NCBI GenBank assembly: GCA_032622095.1 | Contig: CP136066.1 | Span: 190,206,816-190,270,815, forward strand | DNA: 64,000 nucleotides | Source: Siphonodentalium dalli | Lineage: Eukaryota > Mollusca > Scaphopoda > Gadilida > Siphonodentaliidae | Direction of reading: 5' to 3' | Part shown: one piece after another, positions 10,672 through 22,948 of the stretch | Numbering within the stretch: the first letter of the stretch is position 1 | Layout of the letters: every line of letters begins with the position of its first letter | The notes under the pieces: generated by a model | What the model was told of the DNA's origin: nothing | The model's database searches: none | The model's input: the letters and a program-made list of their open reading frames with translations, nothing else | Made by a program: the position numbers and the translations under genes

Positions 10672-11486
10672 GAAGAGCTATAATATTATGACAACTTACA
10701 CAAACTTGCCGTGGTTACATTTCTGGGTACGAACGCCAATGTGCCCCCCCCCCCCAATGTATTGTCAACAGCAGCGTGCTCGATTGTGCTAGACAAACAT
10801 TTACATGTAGATTTGAGCTCCTCTCTCAGATAACCATATCACAAGCCTTAGGTTGGCTTACTGCTAATTAAGATAAAACTTCATAAACAAGTTGTATATT
10901 AACGCTGGGGTCATATCTGCCATGGGACGAAATGCATACAACATAATTCCTGGACAAAACTAGACTTACCGTCCTGTAAAAGCCAGCTTTGGTCACTAGG
11001 ACGTAACAACTACAGATACAGAGAAGTATATCGTCAGTAGATTTTTTTTTATAGAAAATAGAGTTACTGACCGTATAATATATTAGAGTTACTGCTCTTA
11101 GCCCGATGAAGCGAATATGACACAATCAATGGTTACGAGAGAATAACTAGATTCAACTTGAACCGCTGTTGTGGTGAATTTCCGTTGTGAGTTTCATGCC
11201 AACATAGATGATAAAAGGATATGACACCATAGATGACAGAAGGAGAAAGAATATATATACGAAAGCAGTGACGTATATAGGCCTACCTGTTATATCAAGG
11301 GCGACCGTAACACAGCTGGAGCACAGAATGTACACAATATCCACAGCGCATAGAGAAATTACAGACCGTATCGAAATAATGTGCAGCTGGGCAGTGACTC
11401 GAGTTGACGGTTTGTTGGTTGAATGCGTGCAAACTGTCAAACGCGGAAAATGTGGAGGCAAAACTATCTAGCTCAGCCTGTTCTCG
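10672..11486. other. No recognisable gene
   Basis: Non-coding by my reading. It contains a C homopolymer at about 10744-10756. Short overlapping frames at 11.15-11.54 kb have no family resemblance. Confidence 0.35.
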
Positions 11487-11615
11487 TGAAAATAAGCACA
11501 ATACGTGCTTAGTTTGAATGTCACGTTTTAAGCCCATATAGAGTCTATTTGAGAAAAATACGCTCTATATGGGCGTAAAACGCGGCGTTCAAACCAAGAA
11601 TAAGTGCTTATTTCA
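11487..11615. repeat. 129-bp foldback repeat
   Basis: The inverted arms share TGAAA(A)TAAGCAC at the tips, then tagtttgaa, cgtttta and cccatatagag. The loop is about 15 bases at the centre (near 11553). It is non-coding and MITE-like; I cannot identify a target duplication with confidence. Confidence 0.55.
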
Positions 11616-11841
11616 ATATGAAATAAGCTCATATTGGCACTATTTAATCTACTTTTGTCATCAACACGCCTTCATGCTCTTTATAATGTGTTTTTACTGC
11701 GGCCCGCGCCATTACACGAAATAACGAAATTTCTCTAAAATTTAAGTCAAATATGAAACTATGTGAATATTTACACTCCTTATAAACCTATTTCCATGAA
11801 TATATATTGTCTATATCTGTATCTGTAACTGGTTCATTGCG

Positions 11842-11950
11842 CAGGTCACCAGAAGAAAAATTGACACGACCTCCAATACTAATTAATCGTCCAGGATTCC
11901 TCTAGAATTAATTATTATTGTATGAGGTCAATTTTTGTTCTGGTGACCTG
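11842..11950. repeat. 109-bp palindromic repeat
   Basis: The arms start caggtcaccagaa(g/c)aaaaa and are imperfect complements over the full length, with a loop rich in attaattc. It sits immediately left of the hAT element. Small, non-coding and MITE-like. Confidence 0.6.
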
Positions 11951-11960
11951 TAGTTCAGAG

Positions 11961-12767
11961 TAGTGGTCGGTATTCGACGGATTTCGGTATTCGAATATTC
12001 GGTTCGAATAACGAGCGAATATTCGAATAGTATTCGAATATTTAGATAAATTATAAAATTATATAGATAACATATTTTGGAACCAATTTATTAGTTAATG
12101 AAATAGCATATTTATCCATGCACATGATACACGCAAAAAAGAGAGAGAAAAAAAGTCTTTTGGCTTAATAGCAAGAGTTTATCTGTTTATGAATTTCAAG
12201 TAGTCAATGTCCCTTGCATGGTTCCACAAGTTGGTCGTAGTGCCACAATAACTAAGAACATTATCTGGATTGAGCTTGCAGGTTGCCCTTTTGGTTTTGG
12301 CATCCAACGTGAGTCCATATATCTGATTTCTTCGAATTTGACGCCATATTATACACACAAGTGACAACACGCAAACAAAACAAAACGATGCCTTATAGGT
12401 CCGCTTCCTATATATGACCACATGAATTGAATTGTTTATTAGCAAAGTCAACATCTAAGTTGCAACATGCCATACAACGTATTTACACAACATTATACAA
12501 ACAATACACAACATACATATACATCAATAAATAAGTTCATCATATTATATGATATTGATAATAAATACAAGCACGGTCTGGTTTACACCTATCCAATACA
12601 ATTATTTCGACGTCATGACGCCAATCAAATCAGAACGTTACAGTTACATCATATTAATTCGTTTATGGTCAGTGGAAAATAGACTATACTTTTAACAGAC
12701 TCTCAGACTAATAACAAACCAGGAAACAATTACCCGGAGATTATTCGAATATTCGGACCGAACACTA
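11961..12767 (-). mobile_element. Non-autonomous hAT element with BED-finger relic
   Basis: The 807-bp element starts TAGTGGTCGGTATTCGA and ends in the inverted TCGGACCGAACACTA. It is flanked by the perfect 8-bp duplication GTTCAGAG at 11953-11960 and 12768-12775. An 8-bp duplication and ends of this type define hAT transposons. On the minus strand near 12187-12300 a frame reads LSYCGTTTNLWNHARDIDY, the GTT.NL..H core of a BED zinc finger, the DNA-binding domain of hAT transposases. The first cysteine pair is degenerate and the catalytic domain is absent, so it is a deleted copy. The tips are rich in the word gaatattcg. Confidence 0.85.
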
Positions 12768-12787
12768 GTTCAGAGCATGATCCTATA

Positions 12788-13005
12788 GCGGACGTGATGT
12801 ATGGTGTTATTTCGTTCTCTGGTGAAAGTAGAGAGAGCATGGAATCCTTTTCTATATGGTTCCAATCAAGAATTGTCCGAGGAATGAATGAGTTTCGGTA
12901 TTCGGTGCGATCGGCCTTGATTAATTCGTACGGTTTAGAGTTGATACACCCAAGATTTTGCACGAAATTATTGGCACTGAATCCGTGGAATGCTTTAGCT
13001 AGTTA
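12788..13005 (-). pseudogene. LINE reverse-transcriptase C-terminal relic
   Basis: The minus frame contains YRNSFIPRTILDWNHIEKDS, which matches the conserved C-terminal motif (..y..SF.PrtI.dWN.l) of Jockey/CR1-type LINE ORF2 proteins. Preceding residues (AKAFHGFSANNFVQNLG) fit the basic region before it. A stop lies upstream in frame and no reverse-transcriptase core is recognisable further upstream. It is a short, dead 3' fragment. Confidence 0.5.
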
Positions 13006-15454
13006 ACTAATCCGAGAACGGTATATATAATCCGGAAGCTTGGTTATTTGGTCCTTCAATAATGCTATTAGATTGGTGGGTCCTGCTGATTTTGCTAATA
13101 TGTTTGTATGGAAAGCGATATGCAATCCTTTAACTATAGAAAATATTTTATTATATGAATATCTGAACTTATTTTTTAAAACAGACTTGGCTCATTTGCA
13201 TAGCCGTACGGGCGCACTAATTTTAAAGGGGGTTAGACTTTTCCCGAATTCTTTTTACATGATAACGAACCAAAGCCGGACGCTTTGGGTCGTGTATAGA
13301 CTATATCTGATTTTGCGACGTCGCCAATTATTATCTAATACGGCGCTGTTGTTTTGAATTTCGGGAGCGCGAATGTCGCACAGTAGATCGGTGGACTTAA
13401 ACCATTAATGTTGTAATCGGCTGCCAAAAGGCCGACCCAAATCAGTCGACGTGCAACATTCTCCTATTTATATAAACGTCATAAAATCATTTATTTGTTT
13501 TTATTTATAAGGGAAAGTAGGTCTATACTGGATTTCTAACGGGTCTACTCCGACACTCTACTGGATCAAATCGTCGGACCCTAGGAAGTTTAAATATTTT
13601 TTTAAATAAAATAAAATCACCACAACTCAATACTCACCAAACAAACCAGACCATGCGGTTTTGATAAATAACGTATCTTCATCAGATGAAGCTATATATA
13701 TATATATGGGGAAGAGTCTACTTTGGCGGTTCTCTTGTGAAATAACGCGTGACATTATAAGAAATAAATATTCATATTAAGCCTATGCAGTTATAAGACA
13801 AATTTACCATATAACCGGCTGTGCGTTGTATAATTTGTTTTTAAACTTTTCGGTTATAACTGCAGACCATTAATCGAAACAAGAGTCATTTCTGACCTCG
13901 TTAAACTAAGAATGATTGAATCTACCAAAACAACAACACGATGACCTCATGTAATAGTTCCCAAGATGATGGAGATTTATGTACAATTTCATTTAGATTG
14001 TTGTGTGCAAATCTTAGCGATATTACTTTTTTTTCAAAATAAGTGAAAAAGAATAATTCTAGAACTTAACAAGCCGAAAACTAAATCTGCGAACAATACG
14101 AATTGAAAGTCATCGTGACGCTGAACATCCATAACAATTCTGGTTAGAACCATAAACCAAACTCAGGACGGAGACCCTGATAAGATAAGATTCATTTCGG
14201 TTAAAAATTCATATCAATTACAGTATATGCAACCTATACGATAACATAATGAAGTCTTGTGTAAATATTATGCCCACAAAATATGTTGTCCTATGGGCTA
14301 AATTAGAAAAGTTATAAACTATAGTGTAATTTACATGTGCACATAACAATCATGGCAGTATACACATGTTCCACAGTGAAGTGTTTATTATAAATAGCAG
14401 TCACTTTGTTGTGTGTTTTTCATATATGTTCGGATGTTTAGTGTGTTAACATAGAATCGTTTCAATTTTATATGATGACTCTCAAAAAAGCCAGAATTGC
14501 ATAATTTGGAGCAATATGATATATATATATATTCGATAAGATGATTCGGTTTCATTGTCGCGTAACGGTCTACTCGAGTGGGAACGAGTCATAAAGTCTG
14601 TAAAATAAACATGATTATAACAAATCGTTGATACGCCGCACCGTGTCGTCCGGCATGTGTGGTCTATATATACAAACCCCAAGCATGTTAATAGTAAACG
14701 AATATCCGATTAGCTGCATGCATGCGAACGGCAGCATTCACGTGCGTGTGATCAAGGCATCGAGTTATCATTCATTCACGTTATTGAGATCGCAAATTTG
14801 AATGCTGAGATGGATGTTCAATTAATTTCAATTGAAATACATTCATAATATAATATGCACACATTATTTCGAATATGTTATGGATTCATATTTCAGTTGA
14901 CATTCGCAGTCCAATTGATCAGTCTCAGATACACATAACACACTCGAAAACTCATCAGAACTCCTTAGGTGATACGCATATTTACTGCACAGAAGCTCGG
15001 CGTTTGGTCGCATCTTCATCTGTGCCGTTAGCATCTTTCTAGACCGACAGTGGTCCCTTCATATCGCGCGGATATTGAGAACGACACGGATTTTTTAAAT
15101 TCTGTCAAATCATATGCTTCATTGACAGATTCAACTATATACCGGCATTTGTTTTGGAAGCGTGGGAGTCCAGAAACTATACTAGTGAATGGATGTTCTC
15201 GAAAATTTGAGTGAGCAAAAGCAAAAACACCATTGAAAAAATTCGCCAAAAACAAATTAATGGTCTGATTTGGGAAAACTAAATGACAACTAGTGGATAC
15301 ATACTCCTGCTTCGTGTGGACATACACATACGATGCTCGATGTCTGTATTACGATGAGAAACAAACATATCCCCATATCATATACGTAAAAATTACTTTC
15401 CCATATTCTAGGTTTTGGCGATACCCTCGGTTTTGGCGATACCACGTACACGGG
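13006..15454. other. Mostly unannotated, AT-rich
   Basis: No gene is supported. It contains TA runs at about 13690 and 14518, a 20-bp tandem duplication (ggttttggcgatacc) at about 15410-15446, and a 99-codon minus frame at 15028-15327 of protein-like composition that I cannot assign. The part just above 13005 could be decayed LINE sequence. Confidence 0.35.
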
Positions 15455-17124
15455 GGTGATCTTGCTAGTGGAATTACCAATTGTCTTAAAAGGCAGCACA
15501 ATGTTATAAAATCCCAATAATATGTACATTTGATAAGATATTTTCTCAAAGAAAACTGAATAAACTGACTTAGTTCATATTCTGTTACACGTCGGCCAAT
15601 TGTGGCCATGTCGGAAGCGATCTTGGATTCTAGGAAATGCTCGAGGGTGTGTGACCCACCCATAAATTGAAGCCTATACCATCCAGAACCACAATCCGCG
15701 GAGAAAAAGTATTTCAGCGGATAACTTTTACTTACCCATATACTTGTCCCTTTGCTTTTGAATTATATTATACACTCGTGATCCAAATAATAGTAATATA
15801 AGGGTCCCATGCTGAAACTAGTAGCGGTCTAGACCCAAATCATAATACACAGTGGATTGTTTACTTTCCCCGGAATCAGATGGGGTAACTCAAAAGTATT
15901 AATATAATTCCTTAATAGTTTATCTTAATTTAGCACTCATAAGAAAGATGCAAGAAGAATAGGGGGCTCCTTAGTGTCACATCTAAAAATAGAATCTTTG
16001 GGTCTAAAATTGGTTGTGGGTGTCTCGTTCGCCTCACTTCTCAAAATAGAATCTTTGGGTCTAAAAATTGTTTGAGGGTAAAATTGTTCGAGGATAAAAT
16101 TGGTTGTACTAAAATATTCCAAATTATCAAAAACCCAAAAATTTTTTTTCCAAACTTCCAAATTATCAAAACCCCAAAATTTCAAAACTTCAAATATTTC
16201 TAATCTTCCAAAAATTTCAAATCTTCCAAAAATTTCAAATCTTCCAAAAATTTCCAAACTTCCAAAAAATTTCAAAACCCCAAAACTTCCAAAAGAAAAA
16301 ATTTCAAAACCCCCAAAATTATTTCTCTAAAAAAAAAGGTTAAATAAAAAATTTATAACGAGTTTTCGGTTTCTGATAATCTCGATATTAAAAAATGTCG
16401 AATGTTAAATTATTTGCGCGTAATATCTTTCGTTATTTTTTTTGTTCAAATATTTTTCATGAAATTATTAATCGATGTTTAGAAATAGCTTTATTGGACA
16501 TTGTGACCATCGATATGAATGCATACATTCCAGTGTTTATCGGACGCAGTTCATACATATATAATTGTCATACCTGAAAATAGACACCATTACTCTTACA
16601 TAAATAATAAAGAGCGTTTATTCTTTACACTCTCTATCCCAGATGAAGTTATTGAGTATATGACAGGTGTGTATTATCGTGAATTATTGGAAGTATTGAG
16701 ATGTACTATGTTGAATCACGAGTGGACGAAAAGGGTAATGTGAAATTACAACCCCCAGAATGAATTGTCATATTCGATGGAACATATTATGTACACGTAA
16801 TCACACACGACATTGTGGGTAACAATGTGTCTTTCACACCTTGCTTTACCAAATTAATTCTATTATATTCCCGTTCACAGTTATATGCCATTCAGAAAAC
16901 ATATCGATTTAATGTCTGAGCAGAATTAGTTGTTTAACTGGTTAGTATCAATTAAGGTTGATAAACTGTGTCATTGTTAGCATTAACACGATAATTAGTT
17001 ATCCAAAACATGCATACATATTACGTCAGGTCGTGAGACACTCAATTATAGAAATTGCTTCGGTGTCATTGTTATAACAACATTACGTAATAACCACTTA
17101 TCGCCCCACATTCATACTTACGCT

Positions 17125-17330
17125 TTGGACATTTTATCAGTTTATCACGTGATCACTAAATGTGGCAATCGGGTATCCTCCGATGCCTGCAATATATTAT
17201 TTATAATAATTGGACTCATTGATCTCACGTGAATAATACTCTTAGTTGTTCCAATAAAATTGTTATCAAATTCGATCACCAATAGATTTGACTGTGGAAT
17301 GTAATGACCTTTAACTTATTTATCGATCTA
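17125..17330 (+). repeat. 206-bp direct repeat, copy 1
   Basis: Begins ttggacattttatcagttta and matches 18232-18437 with only a few differences. The two copies are 1107 bp apart in the same orientation inside the foldback insertion. They could be solo-LTR-like ends or an internal duplication; the tips are not TG..CA, so a retrotransposon LTR is not supported. Confidence 0.7.
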
Positions 17331-17474
17331 AAGGGACACTCATTATGAATGAATGTTAACAATACAAGCGCACGAATGAAGAGCGTTGAACATATACGAA
17401 ATTACTACACGAATGAATTGAACCTTGAAATTTATATTTCACATCTTACCAACAACAGCTACAGACATAATCAT

Positions 17475-17612
17475 AGTATTATACTGTCTTGCATGTACAC
17501 ACGCTATGACATCATTAAAGGTGGACAATCCACTCACGGTGTGACAACAGATACGGACATAGGCATAGTGTTATACAGTCTTCTATGTACCCACGCTATG
17601 ACACCATTAACG
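17475..17612 (+). repeat. Tandem duplication of ~92 bp
   Basis: The words gtattatactgtcttgcatg and acacacgctatgacatcatt (17477-17520) recur slightly changed at 17569-17611, about 92 bp downstream. Non-coding. Confidence 0.5.
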
Positions 17613-17656
17613 TACATTGGATGTTAGGTCTATGACTCTTGAGTATGCACCAATCA

Positions 17657-17840
17657 ATGAGCAAATGAGCAAAAAAATGAGCAAATGAGCAAAAAAATGA
17701 GCAAATGAGCAAGAAAATGAGCAAATGAGCAAAAAAATGAGCAAATGAGCAAAAAAATGAGCAAATGAGCAATAAAAATGAGCAAATGAGCAAAAAAATG
17801 AGCAAATGAGCAAAAAAATGAGCAAATGAGCAAAAAAATG
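17657..17840 (+). repeat. Minisatellite, 20-bp unit
   Basis: About nine units of gagcaaatgagcaaaaaaat in tandem with very few changes (one unit has agcaagaaaatg, one agcaataaaaatg). The three long antisense frames over it are translations of the repeat and not genes. Confidence 0.9.
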
Positions 17841-18231
17841 AGATGTAACATTATATCACTGTTATTGTATCAATTGATAGGTTCAGACAAGTTCGATGTT
17901 TAGAAAAGAAAAGTTACCTATAATTCTGCTGTGGTTAAGCAGTCCATTATTTAGGGCATACCTGTATGTAGGCCTATCAGTGGATGAATAGTCTGCCGGA
18001 GAAGTACTGTGTAGACAGGTCTTGTCGGTAAGAGAGTCAGACGAGAAGTGAAGGCTCGGCTATTAAAACATAGTAATGCGATAGCGAACATCAAACGAGT
18101 CTGCGCACGCATATCTGTCAAAAGGATACAATAGCAGTCATTGGTCAATTTATCCCCGGTGTCAGCTCAGTACCCAATCGGGACGAAGCCGAAGGTCAAC
18201 TCATTTTTTTTTGCTCATTATAGTACGTCAC

Positions 18232-18437
18232 TTGGACATTTTATCAGTTTATCACGTGATCACTAAATGTGGCAATCGGGTATCCACCGATGCCTGCAAT
18301 TTATTATTTATAATAATTGGACTCATTGATCTCACGTAAATAATACTCTTAGTTGTTCCAATAAAATAGTTATCAAATTCGATCACCAATAGATTTGACT
18401 GTGGAATATAATGACCTTTAACTTATTTATCGATCTA
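18232..18437 (+). repeat. 206-bp direct repeat, copy 2
   Basis: Second copy of the repeat at 17125-17330, with the same ends (ttggacatt ... tatcgatcta). Confidence 0.7.
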
Positions 18438-19624
18438 TGTTAGAACATGGTCTTAACAAAAAACTTGACCATAACAAAAATTACCTTTGTCTAATTGGAA
18501 ATTTTTTTTTTGGGTTTTTGATAATTTGGAATATTTTAGTACAACCAATTTTATCCTCGAACAATTTTACCCTCAAACAATTTTTAGACCCAAAGATTCT
18601 ATTTTGAGAAGTGAGGCGAACGAGACACCCACAACCAATTTTAGACCCAAAGATTCTATTTTTAGATGTGACACTAAGGAGCCCCCTATTCTTCTGATGC
18701 AATGCATTACTGTAACATAAATCAGTAATTGTCACCCTGTTACTATTACGAAAGATGAATTGTCTAGATTTTTGCATTCGAGGTGATACGGGGGCACATA
18801 TGTCGGTGAGCAAAATTTAACAAATATACATCCCAAAATAAGGAAAATACAGGGTGGATACTTTGCAGGACATTAGTATTAATGTATTATGATTTTTTTG
18901 GACCCCGATAGTATGTTGAAAGTAGTAAATAAAATGTACAAAGCATATAAGTTACATGTAAGCTCTCCAAAATTTGCAAATGTCTCTAACTTTGGAAATA
19001 AGGGGTAGCAGGACCTGTTAATTCCCCTCCCCTGCACAAACACCCCTGGTCACATATCATTGAGGTATGATCAAAGATGAAAGAGAATCAAACCCAGTAC
19101 GTTCAAAAAGTTGCTCTAAGTATACATAAAACAGGATTCACGCTGGCCGGAACATTATTTTTTGGCCATTTCTGAATTTATTTGGCAATTTTTTTCAAAC
19201 CATCATATAGGATCGTTATGAAAATCGAAACTAAAATACAATAGAGATTGTTTTTGTAAAACAACGCAAAGCAAGAGAATAAAAGGCATTCCCAAAACTA
19301 AAACAATGTTGAAATTCAGAACAGCTAATCACAGTCTGCCAGTAGAACAACGCAGGTGAAAAAACTTGTAAATACCAGAAATGCCTTTGTGTGGAAATAA
19401 TCTCTGCGATGAATATCATATTCTCATTATGTGTACTGAATTAAAAGACCTGTGCAAAACTTATATCTCCAAATACTGGGGAAATATTACCCTATTGCAA
19501 AGTGTGAGTATTTACATAAAGTTAGATGTGAAAAAAATTGCACTGGTATATTTCATATTTCTTCGCCTATAGTAGCGACGTTATAAGTTACAATGCAGTT
19601 TACTGTAAATTTAGTAGACGTTAT

Positions 19625-22122
19625 GGTCCGAATCGGCATCTCTGGTTTAGACTAGGTTTTATTCTAGACCAGGTTTAACTCCAGTTTAAACTAGGTTTAA
19701 GTAGGGTTTAAACTTGGTTTTACAGTAGTTAAACCAGGTTTATGGGAGTAAAACTGGGTTTTAGCGTACTTAAACCAAGTTTTGTGATAAACTCAGTTTA
19801 AGTTGAAACTAGGTTTTATTAACGTGATAAAGTTATGGTAATATTACTAATTGTTTGTGGTGAATTGGCTATATAATCACCAGTATAAGCTTAGGTATAT
19901 ATGATTTATACGTACCATACGTCTCGCCTCGAACATACACCTTGAAATATACTTTGAAAAAAATTCAAAGTTAAACCACCCTACCCCAGGTTTGACTAAA
20001 ACCTAGTTTTTTGGTTTAATTATTCGGCCGATATTTTTCGCCCAATATTGATGTTGTTTCTTCGTGAATATGGGAGTGTTTATTTTGAATTGGGGGAGGC
20101 GTTTATGCGCGGCCGTTTGTCACTCAATGTAGATGCAGGAGAGTCTTAGTGGAATTCGGGGAGGCGATGTCGGTACTTATGAGATAAATTCTAACAAAAT
20201 ATGTGCCAGTGTGATGGATGATTTCTTGCTATATATGTCTGTTTGCAATTCGCTCGTTCGGATGTCGATTTGGCGGCTGAGAGCATGGCGGGATCGGACT
20301 GATCAGATTGACACGTTAGACATGAACATGACTTTTGAAACTGATTCCTTATTCACAAAAAGGTCTCTTTCGGTCAATTTGACGCATGGGTTGGTGGCCC
20401 GCCCAAATACCCATCAGAGGCACCACAGCCTTCACCCGGGGGAGGGTAACGGCCACCCTGAGGGGGTGGAGTATGGACTATTTTGGAGAACTGTAAGGAT
20501 TTCGGCCAATTTGATAGTATGGGTGGGTGGCTCGCCCCAAATAACCAAACACCCCACCCTTCACATCCGGGGGGGGGGGGGTACCACCGAGGGGGTGAAC
20601 GTGGGATATGGACCATTTTCGAGACTGGTAAGGATTTCGGCCAATTGACGGCATGGATGGATGGCCCGCTCAAATGTCCCATAGAAACAGCCCACCCCTG
20701 AATGCTGGGGGAACCACCCCAGGAGGTGAAAATGGGGTATGGACCATTTTCGAGAACGGTAAGGATTTCGGTCAATTTGACGTCAGCAGTGTGGGTAGCC
20801 CGCTCCAACTACCCCCTATAAACACCTTCACCCGGAGGTATACCACCCCGAGGGGGTGAAATGGGGTATGGACCATTTTCGAGAACGGTGGGTGGCACAT
20901 CCCAAATGCCCCCCATAGAAACACCCCACCCCCACCCCGGACCCTATTTTCACCCGCTCGGATAGAACCACCCGCGGTAAGGGTGGGGGTTTCTATGACT
21001 ATATTTGAGGGCGGGCCGCCCATCAATGACGTCATATTGGCCGAAATCCTTACCGTTCTCGATAACGGTCCATACCCCATTCTATGGGGTATTTGGGGCG
21101 GGTCACATACACATGCCGTAATATTGACCAACAGAGGCATGTTTTTGCGAATAATGAATAAAATGCTCCATACCCCATTTTCACCCCATCAGAGTTGTAC
21201 CCTCCATGGATGAGGGTAGGGTGTCTATATGGGATATTTGGAGCGGGCCACAGACCCCTGTCGTCAAATTGGCCGAAATCCTTACCGTTCTCGAACATGG
21301 TTCATATCCCATCTTCACCCCTCGGGTGGTAACCCACCCCACCCGCCCGGATGTGAGGGGTGGGGTGTTTATATGCGTTATTTGAGGTACCCTTCCCCGG
21401 GGTGAGGGTTGGTGTGTTTCTATTCGGTATTTGGGCGTACCCAATGTCCACCTCCTCTGGCGCGACCCCTCCCCCCGGTGAGGGGTGGGTAGGGGTGGTT
21501 CTATGGTGTATTTTGATCGTGCCACCCACTCCTGCTGCCGAATTTTAGCCTAAATCCTTACCGTCCATACCCCTGTTATCCCGGGGTGAGGGTGATGTTT
21601 CTATCGGGTATTATGGGCGAGCCACCCTTTCATGCCGTCAAATTCGCCGAATTCCTTCCCGTTCTCAAAAATGGTCCATACCCCATTTTCACCCGTCCGG
21701 ATGGTACCCCCGGGGTGGTGGTGTTTCTATGGGGTATTTGTGGCGGGGCCCCACCCATGCCCTCAAGAGATATTTTTGAGTTCCAAAAGTCACGTTCGTC
21801 CATGATATTAGATAATATCTAACCGTTATACAACAGACCGTGCATTCGTCGTGATTTCTCAAAGCGCACGGGTTATTCCCCTGATTAGGAGATTATATAG
21901 CGACAACAGGTCGCGTGACCGGACAATGAATTGACAAGTAGCGATAATAACCAGAAAGACCACGCCTCCTATTCTTGCAATTGGACAAGTGAGGCCCACA
22001 GGTAACGCAATCGACCAAATCTATGTCGTCCCAGCGGTGGAGAAAAACTTGGTTTCACTACTAAAACCCAGTTTAAACTGGTAGTTTAAACTAGGTCTAA
22101 ACTGGAGATGCCGATTCGGACC
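19625..22122. mobile_element. 2.5-kb TIR element with inverted GC-rich arrays
   Basis: The element starts GGTCCGAATCGGCATCTC and ends with its exact complement. It is flanked by TAT at 19622-19624 and 22123-22125. Block B has the empty site (one TAT at about 40449). The subterminal regions are full of the word gtttaaac/aaacctagttt in both orientations. The centre (20370-21780) is an array of ~135-bp GC-rich units in one orientation, then the opposite. Nothing codes for a transposase. A 3-bp duplication fits PIF/Harbinger- or CACTA-type enzymes, but the ends match none I know. Confidence 0.75.
20370..21780. repeat. Inverted array of ~135-bp GC-rich units
   Basis: The word taaggatttcggccaatttg occurs forward at about 20491, 20629 and 20760, and its complement near 21036, 21270, 21548 and 21643. 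Each unit also has tatggaccattttcgaga and a C/G-rich CACCC block. The orientation flips near 20.95 kb. Proline- and glycine-rich frames over this region (up to 171 codons) are repeat translations. Confidence 0.8.
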
Positions 22123-22738
22123 TATGTGTTTCGCATATGTTGAATCTGTTGTGTAAATATTATTTGTTTTGTGTGTATTGTGTACGTGTATGTCGTGTAT
22201 ACTATTATATATGTTAACGCATTGTTGCAACTTTAATGTTTACTATGCAAATTCATTTGATAAAAACAAACAACATATTTCGTTTCCTTTCTCTGGCGAG
22301 AGAGATAACAGCTGATCTTTTCGTACGCTTAGGCAGAGAAGAAGAAAAATACATGTTGGTTCCACGCGAGCTAACACTCATTTGTTTTTAGTTGGTCATA
22401 CTGTAATATATACTAAAACCATTAAGCAGTAAAGTATAATAATGAGAAAAAAATAGCACCTATAAATCACCATGTTTCATAAGTAAGCATGGGTTACTCC
22501 TGTTAAATATTTATCCGAACATACAGGGACGAACGTGTACTGATTACAGTGATTAACTATTAACAGCGAGTGTAAGGTGTTTGCTGAGATCTGTTGATTT
22601 TCTGGGGTAATTGCTTAAAACTTATGGCCACACTGAACCAAAAGCAATTTTCGTTGGACATTTTTGAAAACAAATCTGGCCATTGGCCAAAAAAGATGGG
22701 AGTGCAGTCATAGTTGATCGATCGGGTGTCCATGGTTA

Positions 22739-22948
22739 CTAACCAGGATCCCAGAAGCCTGTCCAGAATTCGAGTAATTCATCTGCGTCGTCTCTGAGCC
22801 ATTCAGAGCGGCAGTGAGGGCAAGTCTCTGACTTTTTGAGCCATTGAGATATGCACGGTTTGTGAAATCGCTTTTTGCAAGTTTCACACTTGAGAGTAAT
22901 CATAGTAGACATAGCTTCCAAACAGATGGGACAATTCATGACTGACAC
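22739..22948 (-). CDS. Small RING-variant zinc-finger protein (copy A)
   Basis: A 69-residue frame with zinc-ligand pairs C6/C9, C21/C24, H29/C32 and C43/C46: CPIC, CETCKKRFHKPC, then CPHCRSEW. The order C4-HC-C2 resembles the RING-variant of Listerin-like E3 ubiquitin ligases (C.tCkk.FH..C...W), so a role in ubiquitin transfer is plausible but unproven. The partner frame at 40924-41133 has nine changed residues, only one of them between residues 19 and 57, and all ligands kept. It lies divergent to the SWIM-YqaJ gene. Whether it belongs to the transposon or is host-derived is open. Confidence 0.6.
   Translation of the reverse strand: MSVMNCPICLEAMSTMITLKCETCKKRFHKPCISQWLKKSETCPHCRSEWLRDDADELLEFWTGFWDPG

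Larger units (their letters stand above)
15931..18768. mobile_element. Insertion in block A: foldback with ~200-bp arms
   Basis: Relative to block B, sequence is inserted after ctttatcttaat-like context at about 15930 and ends near 18768. Within it, 15951-16150 and 18495-18695 are inverted arms, identical or nearly so over almost 200 bp, so the insertion is young. The arm starts agaagaatagggggctcc. The interior includes a CCAAA/AATTTC low-complexity tract (16140-16320), unrecognised frames at 16395-16743, two 206-bp direct repeats and a 20-bp minisatellite. No transposase is recognised. Confidence 0.65.

Noticed and set aside
15028-15327. 99-codon minus frame as a gene
   Set aside because: No family resemblance, no splice sites and no second copy to test; left as unassigned sequence.
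17596-17851. Three long overlapping antisense frames (65-72 codons) with LIFLLICSF-type repeats
   Set aside because: They are translations of the 20-bp gagcaaatgagcaaaaaaat minisatellite in three frames; no evidence of a gene.
17125-18437. Possible LTR retrotransposon with 206-bp LTRs
   Set aside because: The repeats do not begin TG and end CA, no primer-binding site or pol motif lies between them, and the interior is largely minisatellite.
20133-21822. Pro/Gly-rich frames up to 171 codons on both strands
   Set aside because: They arise from the GC-rich ~135-bp repeat units, which have few stop codons; frames do not persist across units.
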